Part shown: positions 1-5,974 of the stretch, one piece after another
Layout of the letters: each line of letters begins with the position of its first letter
How positions within the stretch are numbered: the first letter of the stretch is position 1
Assembly (NCBI GenBank): GCA_040507895.1
Contig: JBEVNX010000115.1
Location: 1-6,646, forward strand
Origin: JBEVNX01 sp040507895
GTDB lineage: Bacteria; Desulfobacterota; Binatia; JACPRU01
Length of the DNA: 6,646 nt
Direction of reading: 5' to 3'
Position numbers and translations under genes: made by a program
Notes under the pieces: generated by a model
Databases searched by the model: none
What the model was told of the DNA's origin: nothing
What the model saw: only the letters and a program-made list of their open reading frames with translations

Positions 1-602
1 GGCGGGGCATCGCACCGCTGGAAGTCGGTCCGGACGGTACGGCGATCGAGATGTGGGGCCAAGGCCTGCGTTTCGGCATGGCGGGGGTGAGTCATGGCGA
101 AACCTATTGGTTCGCGGTCGCCAATGCCCCAGAGGGAGAGCGCGAGGACGATCCGCGGTGCGTGGTGCGCGATCGCTTCGGCCGATTCGGCGGCGACGTT
201 CGGAAGCTCCTAGCGGCCACGCCCAGCGAGCGGGTCTTTCGCACCGACATTCACGACCGCGATCCCACCGCAGGATGGTGGAGCGGCCGAGTGACTCTGC
301 TCGGCGACGCCGCCCATCCCACCACACCGAATCTCGGTCAGGGTGGTTGTCAAGCGATCGAAGACGCGGTCGTGCTCGCCGGCGCACTCGCCGCCGAGCC
401 ATTGCACGAGGCCGCTTTTCGCCGCTACGAGTCGCTACGCTTCGCCCGTACCCGCTGGATCGTCGAGGAGTCGCGGCGATTCGGCCGGGTCGCCCAGGCC
501 GCCAGTCCCCTCGCCGTTCGGGCGCGTAACCTCGCCGTGCGGCTCACCCCGCGGCGCGTGGTGCGCGCGCGGCTGCTACGAGTGCTTCGCTTCCACCCCT
601 GA
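1..602 (+). CDS. FAD-dependent aromatic monooxygenase, C-terminal part (5' end outside window)
   Basis: The frame is open from base 3, before any start codon, and closes with TGA at 600-602, so this is the last ~199 codons of a gene that begins upstream. At 303-350 it carries GDAAHP followed by TTPNLGQGGCQAIEDA. This is the second FAD-contacting motif of group A flavoprotein monooxygenases (PF01494; 3-hydroxybenzoate 6-hydroxylase and zeaxanthin epoxidase type), where the Asp binds the FAD ribityl chain. These are soluble NAD(P)H-dependent enzymes that insert one oxygen atom into an aromatic or polyene substrate. The upstream residues (GLRFGMAGV, ETYWFAVAN) fit the substrate-domain sheet next to the flavin. 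After the motif come the usual C-terminal helices (RRYESLRFARTRWIVEESRRFG) and a basic tail. The N-terminal GxGxxG dinucleotide motif lies outside the window. Substrate cannot be told. The family call is firm; the ATG at 51 is internal and not the start. Confidence 0.9.
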   Translation, partial: RGIAPLEVGPDGTAIEMWGQGLRFGMAGVSHGETYWFAVANAPEGEREDDPRCVVRDRFGRFGGDVRKLLAATPSERVFRTDIHDRDPTAGWWSGRVTLLGDAAHPTTPNLGQGGCQAIEDAVVLAGALAAEPLHEAAFRRYESLRFARTRWIVEESRRFGRVAQAASPLAVRARNLAVRLTPRRVVRARLLRVLRFHP

Positions 603-655
603 CGGCGCGGCCGGTTTTGACCCAGCGGAGCGGCGGGAGCAGTATCCGCGGCGAG

Positions 656-1324
656 ATGACGTCCTTCGCTCGCATCGAGGCAATCGCCGCGAAGCGCAAG
701 GGTGGCGCGCCCGCACTCGCGAAGCTCTTGCCGAGACCCCGCAGCCGAGCCGCGCTCGCCAAGACCCCCGATGAGTTCTTTCTCTCGGCCCTGGCCAAGC
801 AGATCTTCCGCGCCGGCTTCGTGTGGAAGATCGTTGAGTACAAATGGCCGGCGATGGAGGAAGCGTTCGCCGGCTTCCGGCCCGAGATCGTCGCCGGCCT
901 CGGCGACCATGACGTCGAGGACCTGCTCGCCGATCCGCGCGCGATCCGCAACCGCGCGAAGATCGAGAGCGTGCGCGACAATGCGGCTTGGATGACCCGC
1001 GTGGCAGCCGCCTCCGGCAGTTTCGGAAGCTTTCTCGGGGCTTGGCCCATCGATGACGTCGTCGGTCTGTGGGACGAGCTACGCCGCGAGGGCAGCCGCC
1101 TCGGCGGAATGACCGGCCCGTTCTTCCTCCGCGAGGTCGGCAAGGACACGTTTCTGCTCACCTCCGACGTCGTGAAGGCGCTACGGCGCGAGAATGTCGT
1201 GACCGGCAACCCGACCTCGAAGCGCTACCTCGCGGCGGTTCAGCAGGCGTTCGACGTCTGGCGCGAAGAAAGCGGCCGCCCCCTGTGTCAGCTGAGCCGC
1301 ATACTCGCGTTCAGTGTCGGCTGA
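656..1324 (+). CDS. DNA-3-methyladenine glycosylase I family protein (divergent Tag-like)
   Basis: Predicted base-excision repair protein of the helix-hairpin-helix Tag family (COG2818), which removes 3-methyladenine from alkylated DNA. Residues 41-57 (FFLSALAKQIFRAGFVW) align with the Tag segment that ends in the base-stacking Trp46 (W57 here). RNRAKIESVRDNA (98-110) matches the IRHRGKIQAIIGNA region of E. coli Tag, and GSRLGG...GPFFLR with PTSKR marks the C-terminal half. Two features differ from E. coli Tag: the position of base-recognition Glu38 is Gln49, and the zinc ligands Cys4/His17/His175/Cys179 have no counterparts. This fits the longer zinc-less subfamily of about 220 aa, so activity on 3-methyladenine is inferred. 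I chose ATG 656 (222 aa) because the N-terminus MTSFARIEAIAAKRKGG looks like the family start; an in-frame TTG at 617 would add 13 residues. It lies 53 bp after the monooxygenase in the same direction and ends 28 bp from the convergent luciferase-like gene. Confidence 0.87.
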   Translation: MTSFARIEAIAAKRKGGAPALAKLLPRPRSRAALAKTPDEFFLSALAKQIFRAGFVWKIVEYKWPAMEEAFAGFRPEIVAGLGDHDVEDLLADPRAIRNRAKIESVRDNAAWMTRVAAASGSFGSFLGAWPIDDVVGLWDELRREGSRLGGMTGPFFLREVGKDTFLLTSDVVKALRRENVVTGNPTSKRYLAAVQQAFDVWREESGRPLCQLSRILAFSVG

Positions 1325-1352
1325 GCGTCGCGGCTGCTTCCGGGAAGGCACT

Positions 1353-2621
1353 CTACGCGCGAGCTTCGACCTCCGCGGGTGCACCCACTCGCTGCTGGCG
1401 AAGCACGTCGTCGAGGGCGGGCTTCACCTCGCGCATGAACCGCCGGAGCTCCTCGATCACGCTTTCCTTCGGCTGCTGAGCGTAGTGATAGATCACCACG
1501 ACGTACTCCGCCGGGAGCTCGCGCCACTGGCGCACGAATTCGTCGCGAACGTTGGATGCGCTTCCGGCGATGAATAGGCCGGAGTCGAGCATCGGCTTCA
1601 CCGTGTCTTGGCGAGTCGCCCCAGGAGGCAGCGCCGGCTGGCCGCCGATGCGGCCGAGGAACGGGGCGTAAAAGTGCTTGAAGATGTCGCCGTCGTAGAG
1701 CGCGAGCTTCTCCAAGCCCTCGCCGCGGGTCGCCCCGATCCGCGGCCAGCGGACGATCGCCTGGTTCTCGCCGAGCACGTACCGCCGTCCGGCGCCGGCC
1801 GCTGCGCGCACGTACGCCGGCCCGTGGTCGGCGGCCTTGCCGATGCTCGAGAAGTACGCGGGAACGAAGCCGCGCCGCGCCGCCCACTCGACGGTCTCGA
1901 GGCTCGAGTTGCTCGACACGAAGACGGGGGGATGCGGACGCGTGAAGGGCGCCGGAACGACGCTCACGCGGCGGATCACGCCCTGATCGTCGAGCTCGCC
2001 GCGCGCGCCGAGCGCGCGGGTCCACTCCACCATCGGCCAGTCCCGCCCGCCCGCGTCGTGCGGATACGGGATCTGCCAGGCGCCGGAGCCTTGCTCGATC
2101 GATTCTTCGGTCCAAGCGCGCAGAACGAGATCGACCTGAGCTTCGAAGAGCTTGCGGTTGTCATGGTCGGCCGCCGACCCATCGGAAAGCGTGGCGGCAC
2201 CGCCGATGTGCTGGCCGAGCACGTCGGTCCAGCGCGATTGGTAGCCGCGCGCGAAGCCGACGAAGAAGCGGCCCTCGGAGAGATGATCGAGGATGGCCGT
2301 CTCCTCCGCCACGCGGATCGGGTTCTGCGTGCTCATCACGTAGCCTAGCTGGCCGACGCGCACCTTCTTGGTGATCGCCGCCCAGTAGGCATTCAGCACG
2401 CCCGGGCTCGGACCGACCTCGTACCCCTCGGAGTGAAAGTGATGCTCGATCGTCGCCACGCCCCATACACCGAGCTCGTCGGCAGCGCGCACGATGTCGT
2501 GCCAGCCGGCGAGCGTCTCGTGGTAGCGAGCGGCGTTTCGCCCGATCGGCCGCAGCCGGCGGCGCTCGTCCTCGTCGGCCGCTGGCATCACAGGGTAGAG
2601 CTGGACGATGACCTTCAGCAC
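1353..2621 (-). CDS. Luciferase-like (LLM class) flavin-dependent monooxygenase
   Basis: A 422-aa member of the bacterial luciferase-like monooxygenase family (PF00296), TIM-barrel enzymes that use reduced FMN or F420 to oxygenate or reduce an organic substrate in the cytoplasm. The N-terminal strand is MLKVIVQLYP. EHHF at 59-62 corresponds to the LuxA EHHF containing active-site His44, which points to the alkanal monooxygenase-like subgroup. RVGQLGYVMSTQNPIRVAEE (88-107) and the D(H)LSEGRFFVGFARGYQ stretch (111-128) are the classical strand-4/flavin region. IAGSASNVRDEF (351-362) is the usual near-C-terminal helix. The length exceeds the typical 330-360 aa, with extra sequence at 12-35 and about 140-230. 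The start is GTG, chosen because GGAGGAA sits 3 bp upstream and the protein begins exactly at the barrel strand. It runs convergent to the glycosylase; the broken M48 gene is upstream in the same direction. Cofactor (FMN or F420) and substrate cannot be read from the sequence. Confidence 0.93.
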   Translation of the reverse strand: MLKVIVQLYPVMPAADEDERRRLRPIGRNAARYHETLAGWHDIVRAADELGVWGVATIEHHFHSEGYEVGPSPGVLNAYWAAITKKVRVGQLGYVMSTQNPIRVAEETAILDHLSEGRFFVGFARGYQSRWTDVLGQHIGGAATLSDGSAADHDNRKLFEAQVDLVLRAWTEESIEQGSGAWQIPYPHDAGGRDWPMVEWTRALGARGELDDQGVIRRVSVVPAPFTRPHPPVFVSSNSSLETVEWAARRGFVPAYFSSIGKAADHGPAYVRAAAGAGRRYVLGENQAIVRWPRIGATRGEGLEKLALYDGDIFKHFYAPFLGRIGGQPALPPGATRQDTVKPMLDSGLFIAGSASNVRDEFVRQWRELPAEYVVVIYHYAQQPKESVIEELRRFMREVKPALDDVLRQQRVGAPAEVEARA

Positions 2622-2624
2622 GGG

Positions 2625-2631
2625 TTCCTCC
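2625..2631 (-). promoter_or_regulatory. Shine-Dalgarno of the luciferase-like gene
   Basis: On the minus strand GGAGGAA precedes the GTG start at 2621 by 3 bases (6-7 from the GGAG core). It is a near-perfect anti-16S match and decides the GTG start over later candidates. Confidence 0.75.
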
Positions 2632-2657
2632 GGATCGTCTCGACCTGAGTGCGTCTT

Positions 2658-3109
2658 CTAGCCGGGCTGCGTCATCTTGGCCAGACGATGGGCAGGCTGA
2701 GTCGGATCGGGATGTGTGGAGAGGATCGAGTAGCCGCTGCCGCTCCCCTGCGCGAGCTTGCGAAGCGAGTTCACGGCGCCAGCGACCTTCAGGTGGTTTT
2801 TCTTGAGAAACGCGAGTCCATAGTCGTCGGCCTCGGTTTGCTGGCTCTGCGAGTATTGCGCGTTCAGCACCGCCTCGGCCAAGCCGCCGAGCTCGGACGC
2901 GGCAAGAATGCTCGCCGCACCTCCGCCGCTGGCGACGGCTGTCTTGCGAACACCGCTGCGGCGAGCGCGGTGCGCATCGCCTTGGCCCTGCCGATGTCGG
3001 CAGCTGCGCCAAGCGCGGTGCCCACGTCCACATTTGCAAGGCTTCCCCCGCCGCTACAGCCCAACAACGTTGTGACGACGATCAGCGCGAGACTCCAGTT
3101 CCATCCCAC
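2658..3109 (-). pseudogene. Broken M48 metallopeptidase lipoprotein (LoiP/YggG-like), catalytic segment missing
   Basis: Two minus-strand pieces in different frames look like the ends of one periplasmic M48 peptidase. The 5' piece starts at GTG 3109 (AGGA core 5 bp upstream; in-frame stop at 3146-3148 rules out an earlier start). It encodes a hydrophobic leader ending in the lipobox LLGC (Cys18, 3056-3058), then NVDVGTALGAAADIGRAKAM, like the LoiP N-terminus. The 3' piece is open from before 2951 to TAG at 2658-2660. It reads VRKTAVASGGGAAS...ELGGLAEAVLNAQYSQ, then QQTEADDYGL, then a helix and a final STHPDPTQPAHRLAKM. The ExxxD in EADDYG is the M48 third-zinc-ligand motif, and SxHP...R is the conserved end. 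Compared with LoiP as I remember it (about 252 aa), roughly 100-110 residues including HExxH are absent, with a frame change near 2951-2985. The leader has no Lys or Arg. It cannot make an active protease as written; a sequencing or assembly deletion is the alternative. Confidence 0.8.
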
Positions 3110-3310
3110 AGCCTTCCTACCCGGATCGCTCGATGTTGCCCTGCGTCACATGTGCGTGCCGCCAGCGCACGGTAGTCCGCCCTCGGCGCGTCAGGCAAAC
3201 CCCGATACGTCTGCACGATCACAATCACCGCCGTTGCAAGACGCCGCATTCCCTGTTTCCATCCGCGAGGGACGCCTTGGCCGCCCCGGGGAAATCGAAG
3301 GCCCCTGAAA
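3110..3310. other. Non-coding gap between divergent genes
   Basis: About 200 bp between the M48 remnant (minus) and the TIGR03084 gene (plus), so any promoters for both should lie here. A weak plus-strand candidate is TTGCAA at 3234-3239 and TTCCAT 17 bp later; I would not call it a promoter. A 5-bp inverted repeat GTGCG/CGCAC with a 9-base loop lies near 3154-3172. Nothing else stands out. Confidence 0.4.
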
Positions 3311-3317
3311 GAGAGGG
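3311..3317 (+). promoter_or_regulatory. Shine-Dalgarno of the TIGR03084-type gene
   Basis: GAGAGGG lies 5 bases before ATG 3323. It favours that ATG over the in-frame GTG at 3317, which overlaps the purine tract itself. Confidence 0.7.
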
Positions 3318-3322
3318 TGTGC

Positions 3323-4129
3323 ATGATTCAGGAAGTCGACGACCTTCGCGAGGAAGGGAACGAGTTGAGCGCGCTCTTGAACTCACTCGACGAGGCCGAC
3401 TGGGCTCGCCCGACGCCTTTCAAGCAGTGGACCGTCTTCGACGTCGTCGCTCACCTCCACTACTCGGATCGCTGCGCGGTCGCTGCTCTCAAGGGCCGTG
3501 AGGAGTTCCACGAGGAGACCGCGGCCATGCGCTCCGTCATCGACCGGGGCGGAAGCTTGCGCGACTTCACCCGCGATGAGCTCGGTCCGCTCGATGGGCG
3601 CCGCATGCTGGGGCTCTGGCGTGACACCTTTCGCGACATGTGTGATCGATTCGCCGCCCTCGACCCCAAAGCGCGGCTGCCCTGGTTCGGCCCCGACATG
3701 GGCCTGCGCATGTTCACTACGGCGCGACAGATGGAGACCTGGGCACATGGTCAGGACGTATACGATCTCCTGGAGAAGCCCCGTCAGTACACGGACCGCC
3801 TCCGCAACATCGCTCACATCGGCGTGTCGACGTTCGGTTGGACGTTCGCGAACAGGCGCCTTCCTCCGCCCGGCCCGGCGCCCTACGTGCGGCTCACGGC
3901 GCCTTCGGGCGCGATCTGGGAATGGGGCCACCCAGACGACGGAAATCGCGTAGAAGGCTCCGCCGCAGAATTCTGTCACGTCGTGACCCAGAACCGGAAC
4001 GTCGCCGATACCGCGCTCGTGGTCGTCGGCGAGCCGGCCCAGCAATGGATGGCGATCGCGCAGTGCTTCGCCGGCAATCCGGAGAATCCGCCCCCGCCGG
4101 GAGCCCGGACGGGCATGGCGCGCCGCTGA
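3323..4129 (+). CDS. TIGR03084-type metal-binding protein, DinB/mycothiol-dependent maleylpyruvate isomerase fold
   Basis: A 268-aa cytosolic protein of the TIGR03084 group, whose N-terminal four-helix bundle belongs to the DinB/MDMPI (mycothiol-dependent maleylpyruvate isomerase) superfamily. The hallmark WTVFDVVAHL is at 36-45. Probable divalent-metal ligands are His44 (VAHL), Glu138 and His142 (METWAHGQD). Their spacing (94 and 4 residues) nearly matches the His52/Glu144/His148 zinc site I recall for Corynebacterium MDMPI. A C-terminal domain (about 185-255: VRLTAPSGAIWEWG...EFCHVVTQNRNVADTALVV) resembles the MDMPI C-terminal domain. The tail is proline-rich. Characterised relatives are thiol transferases or isomerases using mycothiol or another low-molecular-weight thiol; substrate and thiol here are unknown. 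The gene stands alone: divergent from the M48 remnant and convergent, 66 bp away, with the DUF523 gene. Family assignment is strong, function is open. Confidence 0.88.
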   Translation: MIQEVDDLREEGNELSALLNSLDEADWARPTPFKQWTVFDVVAHLHYSDRCAVAALKGREEFHEETAAMRSVIDRGGSLRDFTRDELGPLDGRRMLGLWRDTFRDMCDRFAALDPKARLPWFGPDMGLRMFTTARQMETWAHGQDVYDLLEKPRQYTDRLRNIAHIGVSTFGWTFANRRLPPPGPAPYVRLTAPSGAIWEWGHPDDGNRVEGSAAEFCHVVTQNRNVADTALVVVGEPAQQWMAIAQCFAGNPENPPPPGARTGMARR

Positions 4130-4195
4130 GAGCGGCCGCATCTCCGGCAGGCGGGCATCCCGATCTCGCGCCGCGAACTTGGCCACCCCGCCCTC

Positions 4196-5146
4196 TCAGA
4201 CCTGGTTTCGCAGCATGAGCTCGTGTGGATGCGGCTCGAGGTATGATTGTCCGGCGAGATACTCGATCGCCCGCGCACGCACGTGATGGCGGATGAGCGT
4301 GAGCGGAACAACGAGCGGCACCCCGCCCTTGCGGTAGTCCTCGATCAGCGACGCGAGCTCTCGGCGGCTCCCGGCGTCGACCGTTCCTCTCAGGAATCCC
4401 GCCATCTGCGCGAGTACGTCGGCGTGACGGCCGCGCGTCGCGATCTTCTCGAGCGCGCTCAGGAAGCCTTCGGTATACCCGCGGGCGATCTCGGCCCGTG
4501 AGCGCGCGTGCATTGCGGCGATCCATCTTCCGAGCGCGACGGTTCGGGAGCGATCGTGCACGAGCAACAGCATCTTCTCACGACTGTGAAAGCGGACCAG
4601 GTCCGCGGCCGTCCACCGTTCCGCGAACAGGGTCTTCACCCGGCGGTAGGCGAATACACGCTCGATGAAGTTCTCCCGGAGCTTGGGATCCTGGAGCCGC
4701 CCTTCTTCCTCGACGGGCAACACCGGGAGCCGCTCCCTCAGCGCCGAGGCGAAAAGGCCTCGACCCTTGCGCTCCTTGCGTCCGTCGGCGAGATGGATTG
4801 CCACCCGCTCCACACCGCAGGAAGGCGAGTCCTTCTTCAGGATGTAGCCCGAGAGGTCGAGCGCTGCGAGCTCCGCGACTCTGCGGCGCGCGAAGGAGGT
4901 CATCGCCTCGGTATGGTCTCGGCCGCTCTCGACGCCGACGAGCCGGATCTCGCCGGCGCGGCGCAGCAGATGGATCGCCTCGCGCGGAATGCCAAGGCCG
5001 ATCTCGACCTCGGGGCAGACGGGCACGAACCGTATGTAAGGCGCGAGCGTCTCGGTCACGAACGCGTCGCGCTTGTGGCCGCCGTCGTGGCGGACGCGCT
5101 CACCGAGCAAGCAGGTCGAGACGCCGACGCGGATCTCGTCGCTCAT
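4196..5146 (-). CDS. DUF523-DUF1722 fusion protein (TudS-like Fe-S domain plus YbgA-like domain)
   Basis: A 316-aa two-domain protein. Residues 1 to about 155 are DUF523, the family of thiouracil desulfidase TudS, which uses a [4Fe-4S] cluster held by three cysteines to strip sulfur from thiolated bases. The matching cysteines are visible: Cys12 (VSTCLLG), Cys44 (VCPEVEIGLGIPR) and Cys110 (KKDSPSCG), plus Glu46 and the GRDHTEAM motif at 75-82. From about 183 to 306 is DUF1722 (YbgA-like), recognisable by FHSREKMLLLVHDR and the end region HHVRARAIEYLAGQSYLEPHPHELMLRN. Full-length DUF523-DUF1722 fusions are widespread, and E. coli ybgA adjoins the photolyase gene phrB, but no photolyase is seen here. 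Desulfidase activity is inferred from the cysteines only; the DUF1722 role is unknown. The start is ATG, with AGGAG 9 bp upstream. It begins 44 bp after the VOC gene, probably as the last gene of that operon, and ends convergent to the TIGR03084-type gene. Confidence 0.93.
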   Translation of the reverse strand: MSDEIRVGVSTCLLGERVRHDGGHKRDAFVTETLAPYIRFVPVCPEVEIGLGIPREAIHLLRRAGEIRLVGVESGRDHTEAMTSFARRRVAELAALDLSGYILKKDSPSCGVERVAIHLADGRKERKGRGLFASALRERLPVLPVEEEGRLQDPKLRENFIERVFAYRRVKTLFAERWTAADLVRFHSREKMLLLVHDRSRTVALGRWIAAMHARSRAEIARGYTEGFLSALEKIATRGRHADVLAQMAGFLRGTVDAGSRRELASLIEDYRKGGVPLVVPLTLIRHHVRARAIEYLAGQSYLEPHPHELMLRNQV

Positions 5147-5155
5147 CCGCCGTCA

Positions 5156-5160
5156 CTCCT
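5156..5160 (-). promoter_or_regulatory. Shine-Dalgarno of the DUF523-DUF1722 gene
   Basis: AGGAG on the minus strand, 9 bases before ATG 5146, inside the 44-bp gap after the VOC gene. No promoter is evident in that gap, which supports co-transcription. Confidence 0.55.
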
Positions 5161-5190
5161 GGCTGCGATCGCCCTCCTGCTGGTCGGCGG

Positions 5191-5958
5191 TTACCGAGCG
5201 CTCCGGTCGGCGGCCAGATGGAAGCCCGTACCGCAGATCTCCACGCGGTTGACCGAGACGCGGTGACCGCGGCGCTCCGCGGCGGCCAGCAGACGCGAAC
5301 GATCGACGGTGACGAGTTCCAGAGCGCCGAGCCCTTCCCCGCGCCCGTCCCGGTCTTCTCCGAACCGGATCGCCGCGTCATCGAGTCTCAACGTCGAATC
5401 GGTCTCGAGCGGCAGATCGAGGATCTCCTGCCACCGCGCCGCGAGCTTCGCGGGCTCCGGTGATTGGATTTCCACGGCCGTGATGCCGCAGACGACGCCG
5501 CTCCTCACGGCTGCCGGCCAGGTCGGCCCTGCCGGATGCCAGGGGCCCTCGCGGTCCTCTCCGCCCTCTTGAAAATCGACGGACAGAAAGCAACCGCCGG
5601 TGTCCCCGGGATGAAGCTGAAGAACACGGTATCCGCCGGTATCCTGCTCGAACGCCTTGCGGATGCCGAGCGCGACGGCGCGGCGCTCGCGCTCGGCGGG
5701 GTCGTCGCATTGCAGGATGACCATGTAGCCGCCGTCCCCGCCGCGCCTGTCGAGATAGCGCCCTGCGGCGGTACCTTGACGGATCGGAGAGACCACCTCG
5801 AGGAACTGATCGCCGATCGGAAACAAAGCGTTCTCGAGCCCGAAGGACGCAACGCTCGGATCGCGAAACGCCACTTCGAGACCGAGCACGTCGCGGATCT
5901 CTTCCACAACCGGCGCGAGCGACCGCGCGACCAGCGCAACTTGACGAAGCCTGAGCAC
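5191..5958 (-). CDS. VOC-family (glyoxalase/dioxygenase fold) protein
   Basis: A 255-aa protein with two beta-alpha-beta-beta-beta units of the vicinal oxygen chelate superfamily, closest in look to the glyoxalase-like domain PF13468. Module one (about 1-128) opens with LRQVALVARSLAPVVEEIRDVLGLEVAF, carries FLEVVSP (Glu54), then GGYMVILQCDD and LQLHPGDTGGCFLSVD. Module two (about 156-250) has ITAVEIQSPEPAKLAARW, AAIRFGE and ALELVTVD. Candidate metal ligands by position are Gln6, Glu54, His116 and Asp128. The usual first His is Gln, so metal binding is not assured. Members include lyases, isomerases, epimerases and dioxygenases; this one cannot be assigned a reaction. I chose GTG 5958 because GGAGG lies 6 bp upstream and the first strand starts right there. 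The open frame continues far upstream, but only antisense to the real frame of the crotonase gene. It follows the crotonase gene by 16 bp. Confidence 0.85.
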   Translation of the reverse strand: MLRLRQVALVARSLAPVVEEIRDVLGLEVAFRDPSVASFGLENALFPIGDQFLEVVSPIRQGTAAGRYLDRRGGDGGYMVILQCDDPAERERRAVALGIRKAFEQDTGGYRVLQLHPGDTGGCFLSVDFQEGGEDREGPWHPAGPTWPAAVRSGVVCGITAVEIQSPEPAKLAARWQEILDLPLETDSTLRLDDAAIRFGEDRDGRGEGLGALELVTVDRSRLLAAAERRGHRVSVNRVEICGTGFHLAADRSAR

Positions 5959-5964
5959 GGCGAA

Positions 5965-5969
5965 CCTCC
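5965..5969 (-). promoter_or_regulatory. Shine-Dalgarno of the VOC gene
   Basis: GGAGG on the minus strand, 6 bases before GTG 5958 and only 5 bases past the crotonase stop codon. It fixes the start within a much longer open frame and suggests translational coupling. Confidence 0.75.
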
Positions 5970-5974
5970 ACTCT

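Noticed and set aside
1325..1352. Terminator between the convergent glycosylase and luciferase-like genes
   Set aside because: Only 28 bp, with no stable stem followed by T residues.
1608..2348. Long plus-strand open frame (246 codons) opposite the luciferase-like gene
   Set aside because: It is the antisense shadow of a clearly coding minus-strand gene in GC-rich DNA; low-complexity Arg/Ala/Pro-rich translation, no domain.
3154..3172. GTGCG/CGCAC inverted repeat as an operator
   Set aside because: A 5-bp arm with a 9-base loop is expected by chance in GC-rich DNA and no regulator gene is adjacent.
3082..3249. Possible 55-codon minus-strand gene (MRRLATAVIVIV...) upstream of and overlapping the M48 start
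   Set aside because: It has a short hydrophobic start and a purine tract before its ATG, but no recognisable family, a composition typical of GC-rich chance frames, and a 28-bp overlap with a better supported lipoprotein leader.
3383..4186. 267-codon minus-strand open frame opposite the TIGR03084-type gene
   Set aside because: Antisense shadow; no domain or ribosome site, whereas the plus strand shows the metal-ligand motifs.
4130..4195. Bidirectional terminator between the convergent TIGR03084 and DUF523 genes
   Set aside because: Only a 6-bp GGCGGG/CCCGCC pairing with a loop of more than 30 bases and no T-run; not a convincing intrinsic terminator.
4508..5266. 252-codon plus-strand open frame opposite the DUF523-DUF1722 gene
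   Set aside because: Antisense shadow with no recognisable motif; the minus-strand reading has conserved cysteines and full-length domains.
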